Assembly: GCA_002697345.1 (NCBI GenBank)
Contig: NZVE01000051.1
Location: forward strand, 1 to 44,759
DNA: 44,759 nucleotides
Source: Paracoccaceae bacterium
GTDB taxonomy: Bacteria > Pseudomonadota > Alphaproteobacteria > Rhodobacterales > Rhodobacteraceae
Direction of reading: 5' to 3'
Positions 35,041 to 43,785 of the stretch are shown in pieces (the first letter of the stretch is position 1; each line of letters begins with the position of its first letter). The translations under genes and the position numbers were made by a program. The notes under the pieces were generated by a model. That model was not told where the DNA came from and did no database searches. It saw only the letters and a program-made list of their open reading frames with translations.

Positions 35041-37251
35041 ATGATTGATGGAATAAATTTAGATAAGAATAATAAAATGAAAGCTAATTCGGATTTTCTT
35101 TCAACTAACTTCGCTGTTCCAGTTGTTATGAATAAGTTAGATTTATCCAGTCCAGAAAGGTTTTTTAATAGAGAATTAAGTTGGTTGGACTTTAATTATA
35201 GGGTTTTGGAAGAAGCTAATAACATTAAAATACCTCTCTTGGAAAGAATAAGGTTTTTATCTATTTCTGGCACAAACTTAGATGAGTTTTATAGTGTAAG
35301 AGTTGCTGGTTGGCGACAGCTATTGAAGTCAGGTAGCCAACGACAATCTGAGGATGGAAAAAAATCTTTAGACCAACTGCGGTTAATAGATAAAAAGTGT
35401 CGTAAGTTAATCTCTTATCAAAGTGATGTGAATCGTTTGCTTATGAGAGCAATAGAAAATGAGAATATAGCAGTTTTAACAAATGAAAAATTAACGGAGC
35501 ATGATTTAGGTTTTTTAAAAACTTATTTTTTTTCTAATGTTTTTTCTGTTTTGTCACCGCTAGCAATTGATCCGGCACACCCATTTCCCTTTATACCTAA
35601 TTCAGGGTTAGCTTTGGCTTTGGAGTTAGAAAAAGAGAAAGATGGTAGTATTTTACGAGCACTTTTGCCGGTGCCATCTCAAATAAACAGGTTTATAAAG
35701 TTACCCTCTGACCTCAAAGATCATAGATATCTACTATTAGATAATTTACTGCTGATGAATATAAAAAATCTTTTCCCAGGTTTTAAATTAAATGGGTATT
35801 GCACGTTCAGTGTTCTTAGGGATAGTGACATTGAAGTTGAAGAAGAAGCTGATGATTTAGTTAGGGGATTTGAAGTTGCTTTAAAGAGACGAAGGACTGG
35901 AGAAGTGGTTCGTCTGAAAGTTTCTAAAAATGCACCGGTTGAGTTGCGCTCTCTGATAATGAGCTCCCTAGATGTGAATCAGTATGAAGTTATCGAAGTT
36001 GACGGTATGATTGGTTTATCTGATTTGAAAGAATTAGCTAATGTGCCTCGTAAAGATTTGTTATGGGCACCTTTTACGCCACGCATTCCGGAACGAGTTT
36101 TGGATCATGATGGTGATATATTCAAATCAATAAAGCAAAAAGACATGCTTTTGCACCACCCTTATGAAACTTTTGAAACTGTTATTAATCTTTTAAAACA
36201 AGCGGCAGCTGATCCAAATGTGGTTGCGATCAAGCAGACGCTCTATAGAACTTCCAATGAAAGTCCAATAGTAGATGCTTTATGTCTTGCTGCTGAAAAT
36301 GGAAAATCTGTGACAGCACTGGTTGAATTAAAAGCTAGGTTTGACGAAGAGGCAAATATTAGACAAGCGCGAAAGTTGGAAAATGCGGGCGCTCATGTGA
36401 TATACGGTTTTACTAAGTATAAAACGCACGCAAAAATCAGTACAGTAGTAAGGAGGGAGAGTGAAAAACTTGTTACTTACACACATTTTGGTACAGGAAA
36501 CTATCATCCGATAACTGCTAAATTTTATACAGATTTAAGCTTTTTTACATGTGACTCATCTTTAGGGAAAGATGCCACAAAGGTTTTTAATTATATTGGA
36601 GGATACGCTACTCCTGAGCATCTTGAGAATCTTAGTATTTCGCCTGTAAATTTGAAGGCAAAACTTCTTTTTATGATTAATCAAGAGATTGTAAATTCTG
36701 AAGCAGGAAAACCTGGTCAGATATGGGCAAAAATGAACTCCATAATTGATCCTGAAATTATTGATTCCTTATATAGGGCATCCAAGCATGGTGTAAAAAT
36801 AAGTTTAGTAATTCGAGGTATATGTGGTGTCAGGCCAGGAATAAAAGGCTTAAGCGAAAACATTAGGGTTAAATCTATTGTCGGTCGATTCTTAGAACAT
36901 TCTCGGATAGTTTGCTTTGGAAATGGAAACTTATTACCTTCTCAAAAAGCAAAGGTATTTATCTCTTCAGCAGATTGGATGGGTCGCAATTTGGATTGGA
37001 GAGTCGAGACGCTGGTAGAAATCAAAAACCCAACAGTTAAAGCGCAGGTTGTTAGTCAAATAATGGCTGCCAACTTAGCAGATACTTCACAAAGTTGGGT
37101 TCTCTCTGGTGAAGGTGATTACATAAGGAACGTTAATTCAGATGGTGTTATGCCTTTTGATTGTCACAAATTTTTTATGGAAAACCCATCCCTTTCAGGT
37201 CGTGGATCGGCGGGAGCTGGAGATGTCCCAAAGCTTGTTAACATTAATTAG
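35041..37251 (+). CDS. ppk1: polyphosphate kinase 1
   Basis: A 736-residue enzyme that makes polyphosphate from ATP. Segments: RFFNRELSWLDFNYRVLEEA (about 40-59), GTNLDEFYSVRVAG, LAIDPAHPFPFIPN, KQTLYRTSNESPIVDAL (about 398-414), and the catalytic histidine pair His463 (KTHAKIS) and His482 (THFGTGNYHP), 19 residues apart as in E. coli PPK (435/454). The C-terminal phospholipase D-like domain is complete. GAGGA lies about 12 bases before the ATG. It is followed by ppx. Confidence 0.95.
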   Translation: MIDGINLDKNNKMKANSDFLSTNFAVPVVMNKLDLSSPERFFNRELSWLDFNYRVLEEANNIKIPLLERIRFLSISGTNLDEFYSVRVAGWRQLLKSGSQRQSEDGKKSLDQLRLIDKKCRKLISYQSDVNRLLMRAIENENIAVLTNEKLTEHDLGFLKTYFFSNVFSVLSPLAIDPAHPFPFIPNSGLALALELEKEKDGSILRALLPVPSQINRFIKLPSDLKDHRYLLLDNLLLMNIKNLFPGFKLNGYCTFSVLRDSDIEVEEEADDLVRGFEVALKRRRTGEVVRLKVSKNAPVELRSLIMSSLDVNQYEVIEVDGMIGLSDLKELANVPRKDLLWAPFTPRIPERVLDHDGDIFKSIKQKDMLLHHPYETFETVINLLKQAAADPNVVAIKQTLYRTSNESPIVDALCLAAENGKSVTALVELKARFDEEANIRQARKLENAGAHVIYGFTKYKTHAKISTVVRRESEKLVTYTHFGTGNYHPITAKFYTDLSFFTCDSSLGKDATKVFNYIGGYATPEHLENLSISPVNLKAKLLFMINQEIVNSEAGKPGQIWAKMNSIIDPEIIDSLYRASKHGVKISLVIRGICGVRPGIKGLSENIRVKSIVGRFLEHSRIVCFGNGNLLPSQKAKVFISSADWMGRNLDWRVETLVEIKNPTVKAQVVSQIMAANLADTSQSWVLSGEGDYIRNVNSDGVMPFDCHKFFMENPSLSGRGSAGAGDVPKLVNIN

Positions 37252-37305
37252 TAGAGGTTTCATTAATGCTAGCAATAAGAATGAGATATTGTGGAGGTCC
37301 TGCTT

Positions 37306-38847
37306 TTGGTTGGTAAGATATCGTTAAAAAAATTAGAACTAAATAGTACTTCAACTAACAGCGATATTTTTTCCAGTATTAGGCAGGAGTCCTTAACAAG
37401 AGTTGGTGTAATTGATATTGGATCTAACTCCGTGCGTATGGTCGTCTTTGATGGGGCTGCACGAAGTCCAGCTTATTTTTTCAATGAAAATATCTTTTGT
37501 GGGTTAGGTGAAGGGTTAGAAAAAGGTGGTTTATTAAACTTAAAAGCAAAAGAACGGGCATTTAGAGCACTTTCACGTTTTGCGTCACTGATAAAAAGTA
37601 TGAAAATAAGTCCTATAACATGTGTAGCTACTGCGGCAGTTAGACAAGCGACAGATGGTCAAAAATTTTGCGAGGATGTTTTCTTAAGCACAGGTTTAAC
37701 CGTTAAGGTATTATCTGGAATAGAAGAAGCAAATTTGTCCGCCCAAGGGGTATTTTTGGGTTGGCCTGAGGCTGATGGAGTAATGTGTGATATTGGAGGT
37801 TCATCGTTGGAAGTAGCAGAAATAGGAAATGGTGTGGTTGGTAAATGTGTGTCAGTCCCGTTGGGCCCATTAAATCTGGTATCACTAATGTTAGATAAAA
37901 AAGCGCTTAAGAAAAAAATTAATCAGGAGGTAAATTATATTGGAAATTATTCAAAGTTTTCTGGAAAAGACCTTTTTTTAGTTGGAGGTTCATGGAGAGC
38001 AATTGCTCGTCTTGATATGGAAAGACGTCGATATCCTTTAAAGGTTTTGCACGAGTATCGGATGACGCAAGAATCAGTGTTTGAAACGGTTAAATGGATC
38101 TTATCTAAAGATATTAAAAAACTAGGAACGGTGTCTGGCCTCTCAAAATCTAGACTTAGGTTGGTTCCAATAGCAGCCCGTATTTTAAGGTCTCTTACAA
38201 GAGAATTAAAACCCCGATCCATCTTTCTTTCTAGTTATGGTATTAGAGAGGGGCTTTTGTATGAGCAGATGCCATATAAACTTAAACGACTTGATCCTTT
38301 GCTAGAAGCCTGCCGCTTGGATGAAGAACAAAATGCCAGGTTTCCTGGGTTTGGATCCGAATTGTATAGATTTATTAAACCAATTTTTAAAGACGTATCT
38401 AATGAGCGTATAAGGTTAATAAAATCTGCGTGTTTACTTCATGATGTGAACTGGAGAGCGCATCCAGATTATAGAGCAGAAGTGTGTTTTGACAATGCTA
38501 CGAGAGCAAATCTGGGCGGTTTGACTCATATGGAGCGTATTTTTTTGGGGGTCTCTTTGCTCTATCGTTATAAGGATAGTCGAAAGTATACAGCTTACCA
38601 AAAAGTATTAAGCCTTCTAAGTGCTAACGAGTTAAGAGAGGCTGAAATATTGGGGAAAGCCATGCGTTTTGGTGCAACGTTTTCTAGGTTGGGTGATCAT
38701 ATTCCAGCTAAGCTTGAGTGGGATCCAAAGCAAAACCTAGTTAAATTAACACTTAAAACGAAAAGTAAGCTATTATATGGTGAGATTGTTGATAAAAGGT
38801 TTTCGTCACTTGCTAAGGCCTTGGGAGCTGTGGCTGAGGTAATTTAA
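37306..38847 (+). CDS. ppx: exopolyphosphatase (Ppx/GppA family)
   Basis: Start chosen at TTG 37306: GGAGG at 37293-37297 lies 8 bases upstream, whereas the in-frame GTG at 37291 overlaps that site. The 513-residue protein has the actin-like fold marks GVIDIGSNSVRMVVFDG, TAAVRQATDG, SGIEEANLSAQGVFLG and DIGGSSLEVAEIGNG, followed by a helical HD-like C-terminal half (SACLLHDVNWRAHPDY). It degrades polyphosphate from the ends (or acts on pppGpp). Position after ppk1 favours polyphosphate. Confidence 0.92.
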   Translation: MVGKISLKKLELNSTSTNSDIFSSIRQESLTRVGVIDIGSNSVRMVVFDGAARSPAYFFNENIFCGLGEGLEKGGLLNLKAKERAFRALSRFASLIKSMKISPITCVATAAVRQATDGQKFCEDVFLSTGLTVKVLSGIEEANLSAQGVFLGWPEADGVMCDIGGSSLEVAEIGNGVVGKCVSVPLGPLNLVSLMLDKKALKKKINQEVNYIGNYSKFSGKDLFLVGGSWRAIARLDMERRRYPLKVLHEYRMTQESVFETVKWILSKDIKKLGTVSGLSKSRLRLVPIAARILRSLTRELKPRSIFLSSYGIREGLLYEQMPYKLKRLDPLLEACRLDEEQNARFPGFGSELYRFIKPIFKDVSNERIRLIKSACLLHDVNWRAHPDYRAEVCFDNATRANLGGLTHMERIFLGVSLLYRYKDSRKYTAYQKVLSLLSANELREAEILGKAMRFGATFSRLGDHIPAKLEWDPKQNLVKLTLKTKSKLLYGEIVDKRFSSLAKALGAVAEVI

Positions 38848-38937
38848 ACAAAAGGATCAATAATTAATTTAGTGATCTTGGCAATAGGCTAGGTTTAGCT
38901 TAAGCCATTGATAGTAATTAAACTGCGAGTTGTTAGT

Positions 38938-40275
38938 ATGCGCTTAACCAAATATTTTATACCGGTATTAAAAGAAACTCCGTCAGAAGCTCAAATCGTG
39001 AGTCATCGTTATATGCTTAGAGCGGGGATGATCAAGCAATCTAGTGCTGGTATATATTCCTGGCTTCCATTAGGGTTTAAAGTACTTCAAAAAATTGAAA
39101 AAATTGTTCATGAAGAACAAGTTATGGCTGGCCATATTCCAATGTTAATGCCGACACTACAGGCAGCTGATTTATGGAAAGAAAGTGGAAGGTACGAAGA
39201 CTACGGTGAAGAGATGCTTAGAGTAACTGATCGACATGGTCGAGATATGTTGTATGGGCCGACTAATGAAGAGTTAATTACTGACATATTCAGGTCACAC
39301 GTTACCAGCTACAAAGATTTACCATTAACACTTTATCATATTCAATGGAAGTTTAGAGATGAAATTCGACCTCGATTTGGTGTCATGCGAGGTCGGGAAT
39401 TTTATATGAAAGATGGTTATAATTTTGACCTCGACTATGAAGGAGCAATGCACTCATATAATCGACATATGATAAGTTATTTAAGGTCGTTTGAGAGAAT
39501 GGGATTAAAGGCAATTCCAATGAGAGCAGATAGTGGTCCTATTGGGGGAGATGATACTCACGAATTCTTAGTTTTAGCAGAAACTGGGGAAAGTGAAGTT
39601 TTTTATGATGATCGAATTCTAGATTTAGAATTTGGTAATAAAGAGGTTAACTATGAGCAAAGAAATGAGTGTGCAGGCTTAGTTAAAAATTGGACTAAGC
39701 CATACGCAAGGACCAAAGAAACCCATGATGAAACTTTGTTTAACTTGGTTTCAGAAGAACATAGGAAAGTATCTAGGGCAATAGAAGTTGGACAAATTTT
39801 CTATTTTGGAACAAAATACTCGGATTCAATGAATGCTAAAGTTCAGAATGATAAAGGAGAAAATGTATCGGTTCACATGGGAAGTCACGGTATTGGAGTA
39901 TCTCGTTTAGTTGGTGCGATAATCGAAGCTAATCATGATGAAAAGGGTATAATTTGGCCTGAAGGTGTGACTCCATTCCATTGCGGATTAATAAATCTTA
40001 GGCAAGGGGATGATGAAACAGATTTAGCGTGTGAAAAAATTTATAAAAGTTTAAAACTTGTTGGGTTAGATGTATTATATGATGACCGAGCGGAGCGAGC
40101 TGGTGGAAAATTTGCTACAATGGATCTTTTAGGGTTACCTTGGAGAATAACAGTAGGGCCGCGAGGATTAAAAAATAATGTTGTCGAGCTGGTCAGTAGG
40201 CGTACTGGAGCAAGTGAAGAGGTGTCAATAGACCAAGTTTCAAAAAGGTTAGCTGTAATTTATGGGTTAGTATGA
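38938..40275 (+). CDS. proS: prolyl-tRNA synthetase (short, editing-domain-less form)
   Basis: Start chosen at ATG 38938 ([19 protein letters not shown]), the usual alphaproteobacterial N-terminus, rather than at the in-frame TTG 38908. The 445-residue product has the class II motifs [34 protein letters not shown] (motif 2 area), [34 protein letters not shown] (motif 3) and the anticodon-binding C-terminus with [17 protein letters not shown]. It lacks the large INS editing domain of the E. coli enzyme (572 residues), as is usual in alphaproteobacteria. Confidence 0.95.
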   Translation: MRLTKYFIPVLKETPSEAQIVSHRYMLRAGMIKQSSAGIYSWLPLGFKVLQKIEKIVHEEQVMAGHIPMLMPTLQAADLWKESGRYEDYGEEMLRVTDRHGRDMLYGPTNEELITDIFRSHVTSYKDLPLTLYHIQWKFRDEIRPRFGVMRGREFYMKDGYNFDLDYEGAMHSYNRHMISYLRSFERMGLKAIPMRADSGPIGGDDTHEFLVLAETGESEVFYDDRILDLEFGNKEVNYEQRNECAGLVKNWTKPYARTKETHDETLFNLVSEEHRKVSRAIEVGQIFYFGTKYSDSMNAKVQNDKGENVSVHMGSHGIGVSRLVGAIIEANHDEKGIIWPEGVTPFHCGLINLRQGDDETDLACEKIYKSLKLVGLDVLYDDRAERAGGKFATMDLLGLPWRITVGPRGLKNNVVELVSRRTGASEEVSIDQVSKRLAVIYGLV

Positions 40276-40360
40276 TAATCTAAGGACTCAATAACTTCTA
40301 TTTAATTACTTTTTAAAATTTTCAGGTAATTTTTTGTCAATTTGAAGATAGGCTAAATGA

Positions 40361-41632
40361 ATGTTTTTTTCAAATTTTGAATTTCTAATTGCATGGCGTT
40401 ACCTTCGAGCAAAGCGCTCGGATGGTGGTATAAGTGCGATGACCTGGATTAGTTTAATTGGTATTACTCTTGCTGTGATGGCTCTAATCGTAACATTAGC
40501 GGTTAGATCAGGTTTTAGGCATGAGTTTGTCGAAAGTATCTTGGGAGCGAATGCTCACATTACCTTATACGCTTCTGGTGAAATGGGTTCTTCTGGGACT
40601 TACTCAAGGGGAATAGAAAACTATGAATTAATTTCAGAAAAGCTTAATGGCTTTGATAGTGTTTTGAATGCAGCGCCCCTGGTAAAAAGTCAGCTGATGG
40701 CATCAAGAAACGGTAGGAATGTAGGTGTAGAGGTTTTTGGAATTCAGAAGAAAGACCTTATGTATGCCAAGAAAGTTATTGAACCTGAGAAATCTTATGG
40801 TGATTTAGAAAATTTTTCTGATGGATTGGCGCTTGGGTTGGGTGTGGCTAGAGAACTAGGAGTATTTGTTGGAGATAAAGTCCAACTAACCTCTCCAGAC
40901 GGGTTAAAGACTGCTTTTGGGACGAGTCCAAGAATTTCCCGTTTTGAGGTGGTTTATATCTTCCAGGTCGGAAGATACGATATTGATCGAACCCGTGTTT
41001 ATATGCCTTTCAAAGAGGCACAGGCTTTTTTAAATCGAGAAAATTTTGCTGACGAGGTGGAGATAACTTTATTTAAACCTGAAACGATTAAAGATGAGTT
41101 ATTAGAAAAATTAAATGGTACGTTCCCACAGCTGTCATATTGGACTTGGAGAGACAGTTCTGGTGCATTTCTGCAAGCTCTTGAGATGGAAGATAATGTC
41201 ATGTTTTTGATTTTATCAATTTTAGTTTTAATTGCATCTATGAATATTGTATCAGGTTTAATTATGTTGGTTAAAAATAAAGGTAGAGATATAGGTGTTT
41301 TACGCACTTTGGGAGTCAGCCAAAATTCAATATTAAAGATTTTTTTCCTTTGTGGTGCTTCTGTTGGGCTAATTGGCACGTTGTTCGGATTAGTATTTGG
41401 ATGTCTAATTACTCTTTATATTGAACCAATTTTTGATTTATTAGATTATCTTCTTGGTGGTGGAGTTTGGGACCCGTCCGTTAGATACTTATCCAGGTTA
41501 CCTGCTCGATTAGAATTTACAGATGTAATTTCAGCTGTTTGTTTGTCACTGTTTCTGAGTTTTACAGTAACAATTTTCCCAGCTCGTCGTGCATCAAAAA
41601 TGAATCCAGTTGAGGCTTTGAGATATGAGTAG
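40361..41632 (+). CDS. lolE: lipoprotein-releasing ABC transporter permease (LolC/LolE type)
   Basis: A 423-residue permease: one N-terminal membrane helix (ITLAVMALIVTLAVRSGF, about 33-50), a large periplasmic domain (about 55-275), and three C-terminal helices of the FtsX type. FEFLIAWRYLRAKRSDGGIS, NAHITLY and PVEALRYE at the end are family signs. With LolD it extracts outer-membrane lipoproteins from the inner membrane. Alphaproteobacteria usually encode a single LolC/E-type permease (LolF), so the letter is uncertain. Its last 8 bases overlap lolD. Confidence 0.9.
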   Translation: MFFSNFEFLIAWRYLRAKRSDGGISAMTWISLIGITLAVMALIVTLAVRSGFRHEFVESILGANAHITLYASGEMGSSGTYSRGIENYELISEKLNGFDSVLNAAPLVKSQLMASRNGRNVGVEVFGIQKKDLMYAKKVIEPEKSYGDLENFSDGLALGLGVARELGVFVGDKVQLTSPDGLKTAFGTSPRISRFEVVYIFQVGRYDIDRTRVYMPFKEAQAFLNRENFADEVEITLFKPETIKDELLEKLNGTFPQLSYWTWRDSSGAFLQALEMEDNVMFLILSILVLIASMNIVSGLIMLVKNKGRDIGVLRTLGVSQNSILKIFFLCGASVGLIGTLFGLVFGCLITLYIEPIFDLLDYLLGGGVWDPSVRYLSRLPARLEFTDVISAVCLSLFLSFTVTIFPARRASKMNPVEALRYE

Positions 41633-42305
41633 TGAGGTATTAACCCTATCAGACATATGCAAAAGTTATCATAAAGGGACATCAAGAGAAGTAAGCGTTT
41701 TAAATGGAACCAACTTTTCTGTAAGCTCGGGAGAAATTGTTGCTTTGGTAGCACCATCAGGAGCAGGAAAGTCAACACTTTTACATATTGCTGGTTTGCT
41801 AGATGAAGCTGATTCAGGAAATGTATTTTTGGCTGGAGAGAATGTAACTGGACAATCTGATAGCTTTCGTACCAGTATGCGAAGAAACCAAGTTGGGTTT
41901 ATTTACCAATCACATCACCTTCTGCCTGAGTTTAGTGCCCTCGAAAATATTGTACTTCCGCAGTTAGTTTCCGGTGTGCCCAAGGAAGAAGCTATTTCAA
42001 GAGCAAATAAGTTACTTGAGAAAGTAGGAATTCTTTCCCGTAGAGATCATAGACCTGGCACGCTTTCTGGAGGAGAACAACAGCGAGTTGCATTTTGTAG
42101 AGCGATAGCTAACCAACCTGACTTGTTACTGGCTGATGAACCAACTGGAAACCTAGACCCTGAAACTGCTGAAAATGTTTTTAATACTTTAATAGAGTTA
42201 ACTCGCGAAACTGGTTTGGCAGCTCTTGTTGCAACGCACAACTTAGATCTAGCCCACCGCATGGATCGGGTTGTTCATCTAGAGCGAGGGCTAATCATAA
42301 GTTAG
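41625..42305 (+). CDS. lolD: lipoprotein-releasing ABC transporter ATP-binding protein LolD
   Basis: A 226-residue ABC ATPase. Walker A is APSGAGKSTLLHIAGLLD (the usual first Gly is Ala), Q-loop YQSHHLLPEFSALEN, signature LSGGEQQRVAFCRAIA, Walker B LLLADEPTGNLD and the switch His in VATHNLDLAHRMD. The sequence HHLLPEFSALEN and the neighbour permease indicate LolD. Start ATG 41625 overlaps the permease stop by 8 bases, so the two are co-translated. Confidence 0.93.
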   Translation: MSSEVLTLSDICKSYHKGTSREVSVLNGTNFSVSSGEIVALVAPSGAGKSTLLHIAGLLDEADSGNVFLAGENVTGQSDSFRTSMRRNQVGFIYQSHHLLPEFSALENIVLPQLVSGVPKEEAISRANKLLEKVGILSRRDHRPGTLSGGEQQRVAFCRAIANQPDLLLADEPTGNLDPETAENVFNTLIELTRETGLAALVATHNLDLAHRMDRVVHLERGLIIS

Positions 42306-42331
42306 AGTTGAGGGTGAAATTAGTTAGAGTT

Positions 42332-43273
42332 TTATGTAATTTGTTGTTCGAAAAAGTCCCCAATTAGGTTTACGGTTTGATCACGTACCTTCTTAACTTC
42401 CATTATTAATTCGTGTTTTGCATTCTGAACAGTTACTAATTTTCCTATATCCCACTCAGATATCCTTTTTCTAATTGCTAACGTATCTATTATAGTTTCA
42501 TTTGACCCTACTAGGACTAAGCTAGGTACTGGGGGTGCGATTATTTTGGCTAACCTCTCACATTCTTTCAAGGTCTCATACATCCATCCAAGAGTAGGAC
42601 TACCAAGCATAAGTTCCGGGTAACTATTAAGTTGATTTTTAATCCTGCCATACATGTTTTTTGAGTTTGTTAGGACATTCTTTTCAAATGGAGTATATAA
42701 AACATAGTTTTCTGTTCGACCACCTGGGACCACTTTTGTTGATAACGGCCCCATCTTTGCTAGGGGTGCTACAATTTTTGACAGCAGCTTTGCTAATGGT
42801 GAAATCGATAGGCCCCACATAGGGCTTGTGAAAACAGCTGCTTTAAAAGGTAACTCATTTACTAAACTTCGCATAGCAATGCATCCCCCCATTGAGTGAG
42901 AAAGAAGATAAAGAGGTTCGGGTAGTTTTAAAGAATGGAATGCTTTAATTGTAGCCATTACATCTTTTTGATAATCAGAATATTTTTTTATATGACCAAT
43001 TGATCTATTTTTCAGTAATCTATCAGAAAGTCCTTGTCCTCTCCAATCTATTGCAAGTACTGAGTAACCCCTTTTTTCTAATAATTCTGCAGCGACACCG
43101 TATTTTTCAATAAACTCACCTCTTCCTGGAAAAATTATAACAGTTCCTTTAGTTCCTGATTTCCAGATACCTAAGCGAATTTTTATATTGTCTTCGGTTA
43201 CAAGCCATTTAGCCGTTCCCCCCGAGGGGCCCATAGATACTTTTGAAAAAAATGGCGCATCTGACAATATCAA
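42332..43273 (-). CDS. alpha/beta hydrolase, S33-type (lysophospholipase/monoglyceride-lipase-like)
   Basis: A 313-residue serine hydrolase. IIFPGRGEFIEKYG (about 46-59) holds the oxyanion region, AIDWRGQGLSDR the turn before the nucleophile, LLSHSMGGCIAMR the nucleophile Ser127, a late VGSNETIIDT the Asp region, and AKHELIMEV the catalytic His. Relatives (PldB and similar) cleave lysophospholipids or monoglycerides. Its start overlaps the stop of the upstream SCP2-domain gene by four bases (ATGA), so the two are made together. Confidence 0.85.
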   Translation of the reverse strand: MILSDAPFFSKVSMGPSGGTAKWLVTEDNIKIRLGIWKSGTKGTVIIFPGRGEFIEKYGVAAELLEKRGYSVLAIDWRGQGLSDRLLKNRSIGHIKKYSDYQKDVMATIKAFHSLKLPEPLYLLSHSMGGCIAMRSLVNELPFKAAVFTSPMWGLSISPLAKLLSKIVAPLAKMGPLSTKVVPGGRTENYVLYTPFEKNVLTNSKNMYGRIKNQLNSYPELMLGSPTLGWMYETLKECERLAKIIAPPVPSLVLVGSNETIIDTLAIRKRISEWDIGKLVTVQNAKHELIMEVKKVRDQTVNLIGDFFEQQIT

Positions 43274-43557
43274 GAGAGAAAGGACCCTAGTTTCATAATT
43301 GGTGCAATATTACCGTTTATAGTTAATTTTTTTGAAAGGATTGCTACTTGTACTTTTGTTTTTCCGTCTAATATTGACTTAAATGTTTTTTCGGTGGCTG
43401 TCACGGTGCATTCTGCTGTTTCATCAGACCTGCGAACTCCTAAATGATCAATTATTATTGATCCTTCTCCCAAAATATGTATTTTGACAGTATCTTTAAA
43501 GCCATTTTTGAGCTTTTTAGTTAATTTCTGTATGGCGCGATCAATAGTGGATTCCAT
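43270..43557 (-). CDS. SCP2 sterol-transfer-like domain protein
   Basis: A 95-residue protein consisting almost only of an SCP2-like fold: KIHILGEGSIIIDHLGVRR, the charged ETAECTVTATEKTFKSIL segment and the DGKTKVQVAILSKKLTIN..GNIAPIMKLGSFL end, with the family pattern KLxIxGxxxxxMKL. Such domains bind lipids or acyl-CoA in a hydrophobic tunnel. Overlap with the downstream lysophospholipase-like gene suggests lipid turnover. In bacteria the exact ligand is not known. Confidence 0.82.
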   Translation of the reverse strand: MESTIDRAIQKLTKKLKNGFKDTVKIHILGEGSIIIDHLGVRRSDETAECTVTATEKTFKSILDGKTKVQVAILSKKLTINGNIAPIMKLGSFLS

Positions 43558-43785
43558 ATTTTGATACCATAATAATTATACGATGGTTTTGTCTCTACTA
43601 TTTACAGGTAATAATCAAATAGGAATTAACGTTTGGCAGAAAATTAGACAAGTATTGTAGTAATTTAATAAAAAAAGCTTTTATAAGCCATCTATCGTAT
43701 TTATTTCTCTAATTTTAACTACTGATAACAAAATAAAGCTATATAATTTATTGTACTAAAGTAAAATTTGGATAGATAACCTGAT

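Noticed and set aside
40999-41379. 126-codon open frame antisense to the Lol permease gene
   Set aside because: The composition is that of a reverse-complement shadow, without known motifs; the plus-strand gene is well supported along its length.
41446-41778. 110-codon open frame antisense to the permease/lolD junction
   Set aside because: Overlaps two well-supported genes and encodes no recognisable domain.
43558-43785. Promoter-like TATAAT at 43742-43747 before the helicase
   Set aside because: No acceptable -35 at 16-18 bases; in such AT-rich DNA a lone TATAAT is not informative.
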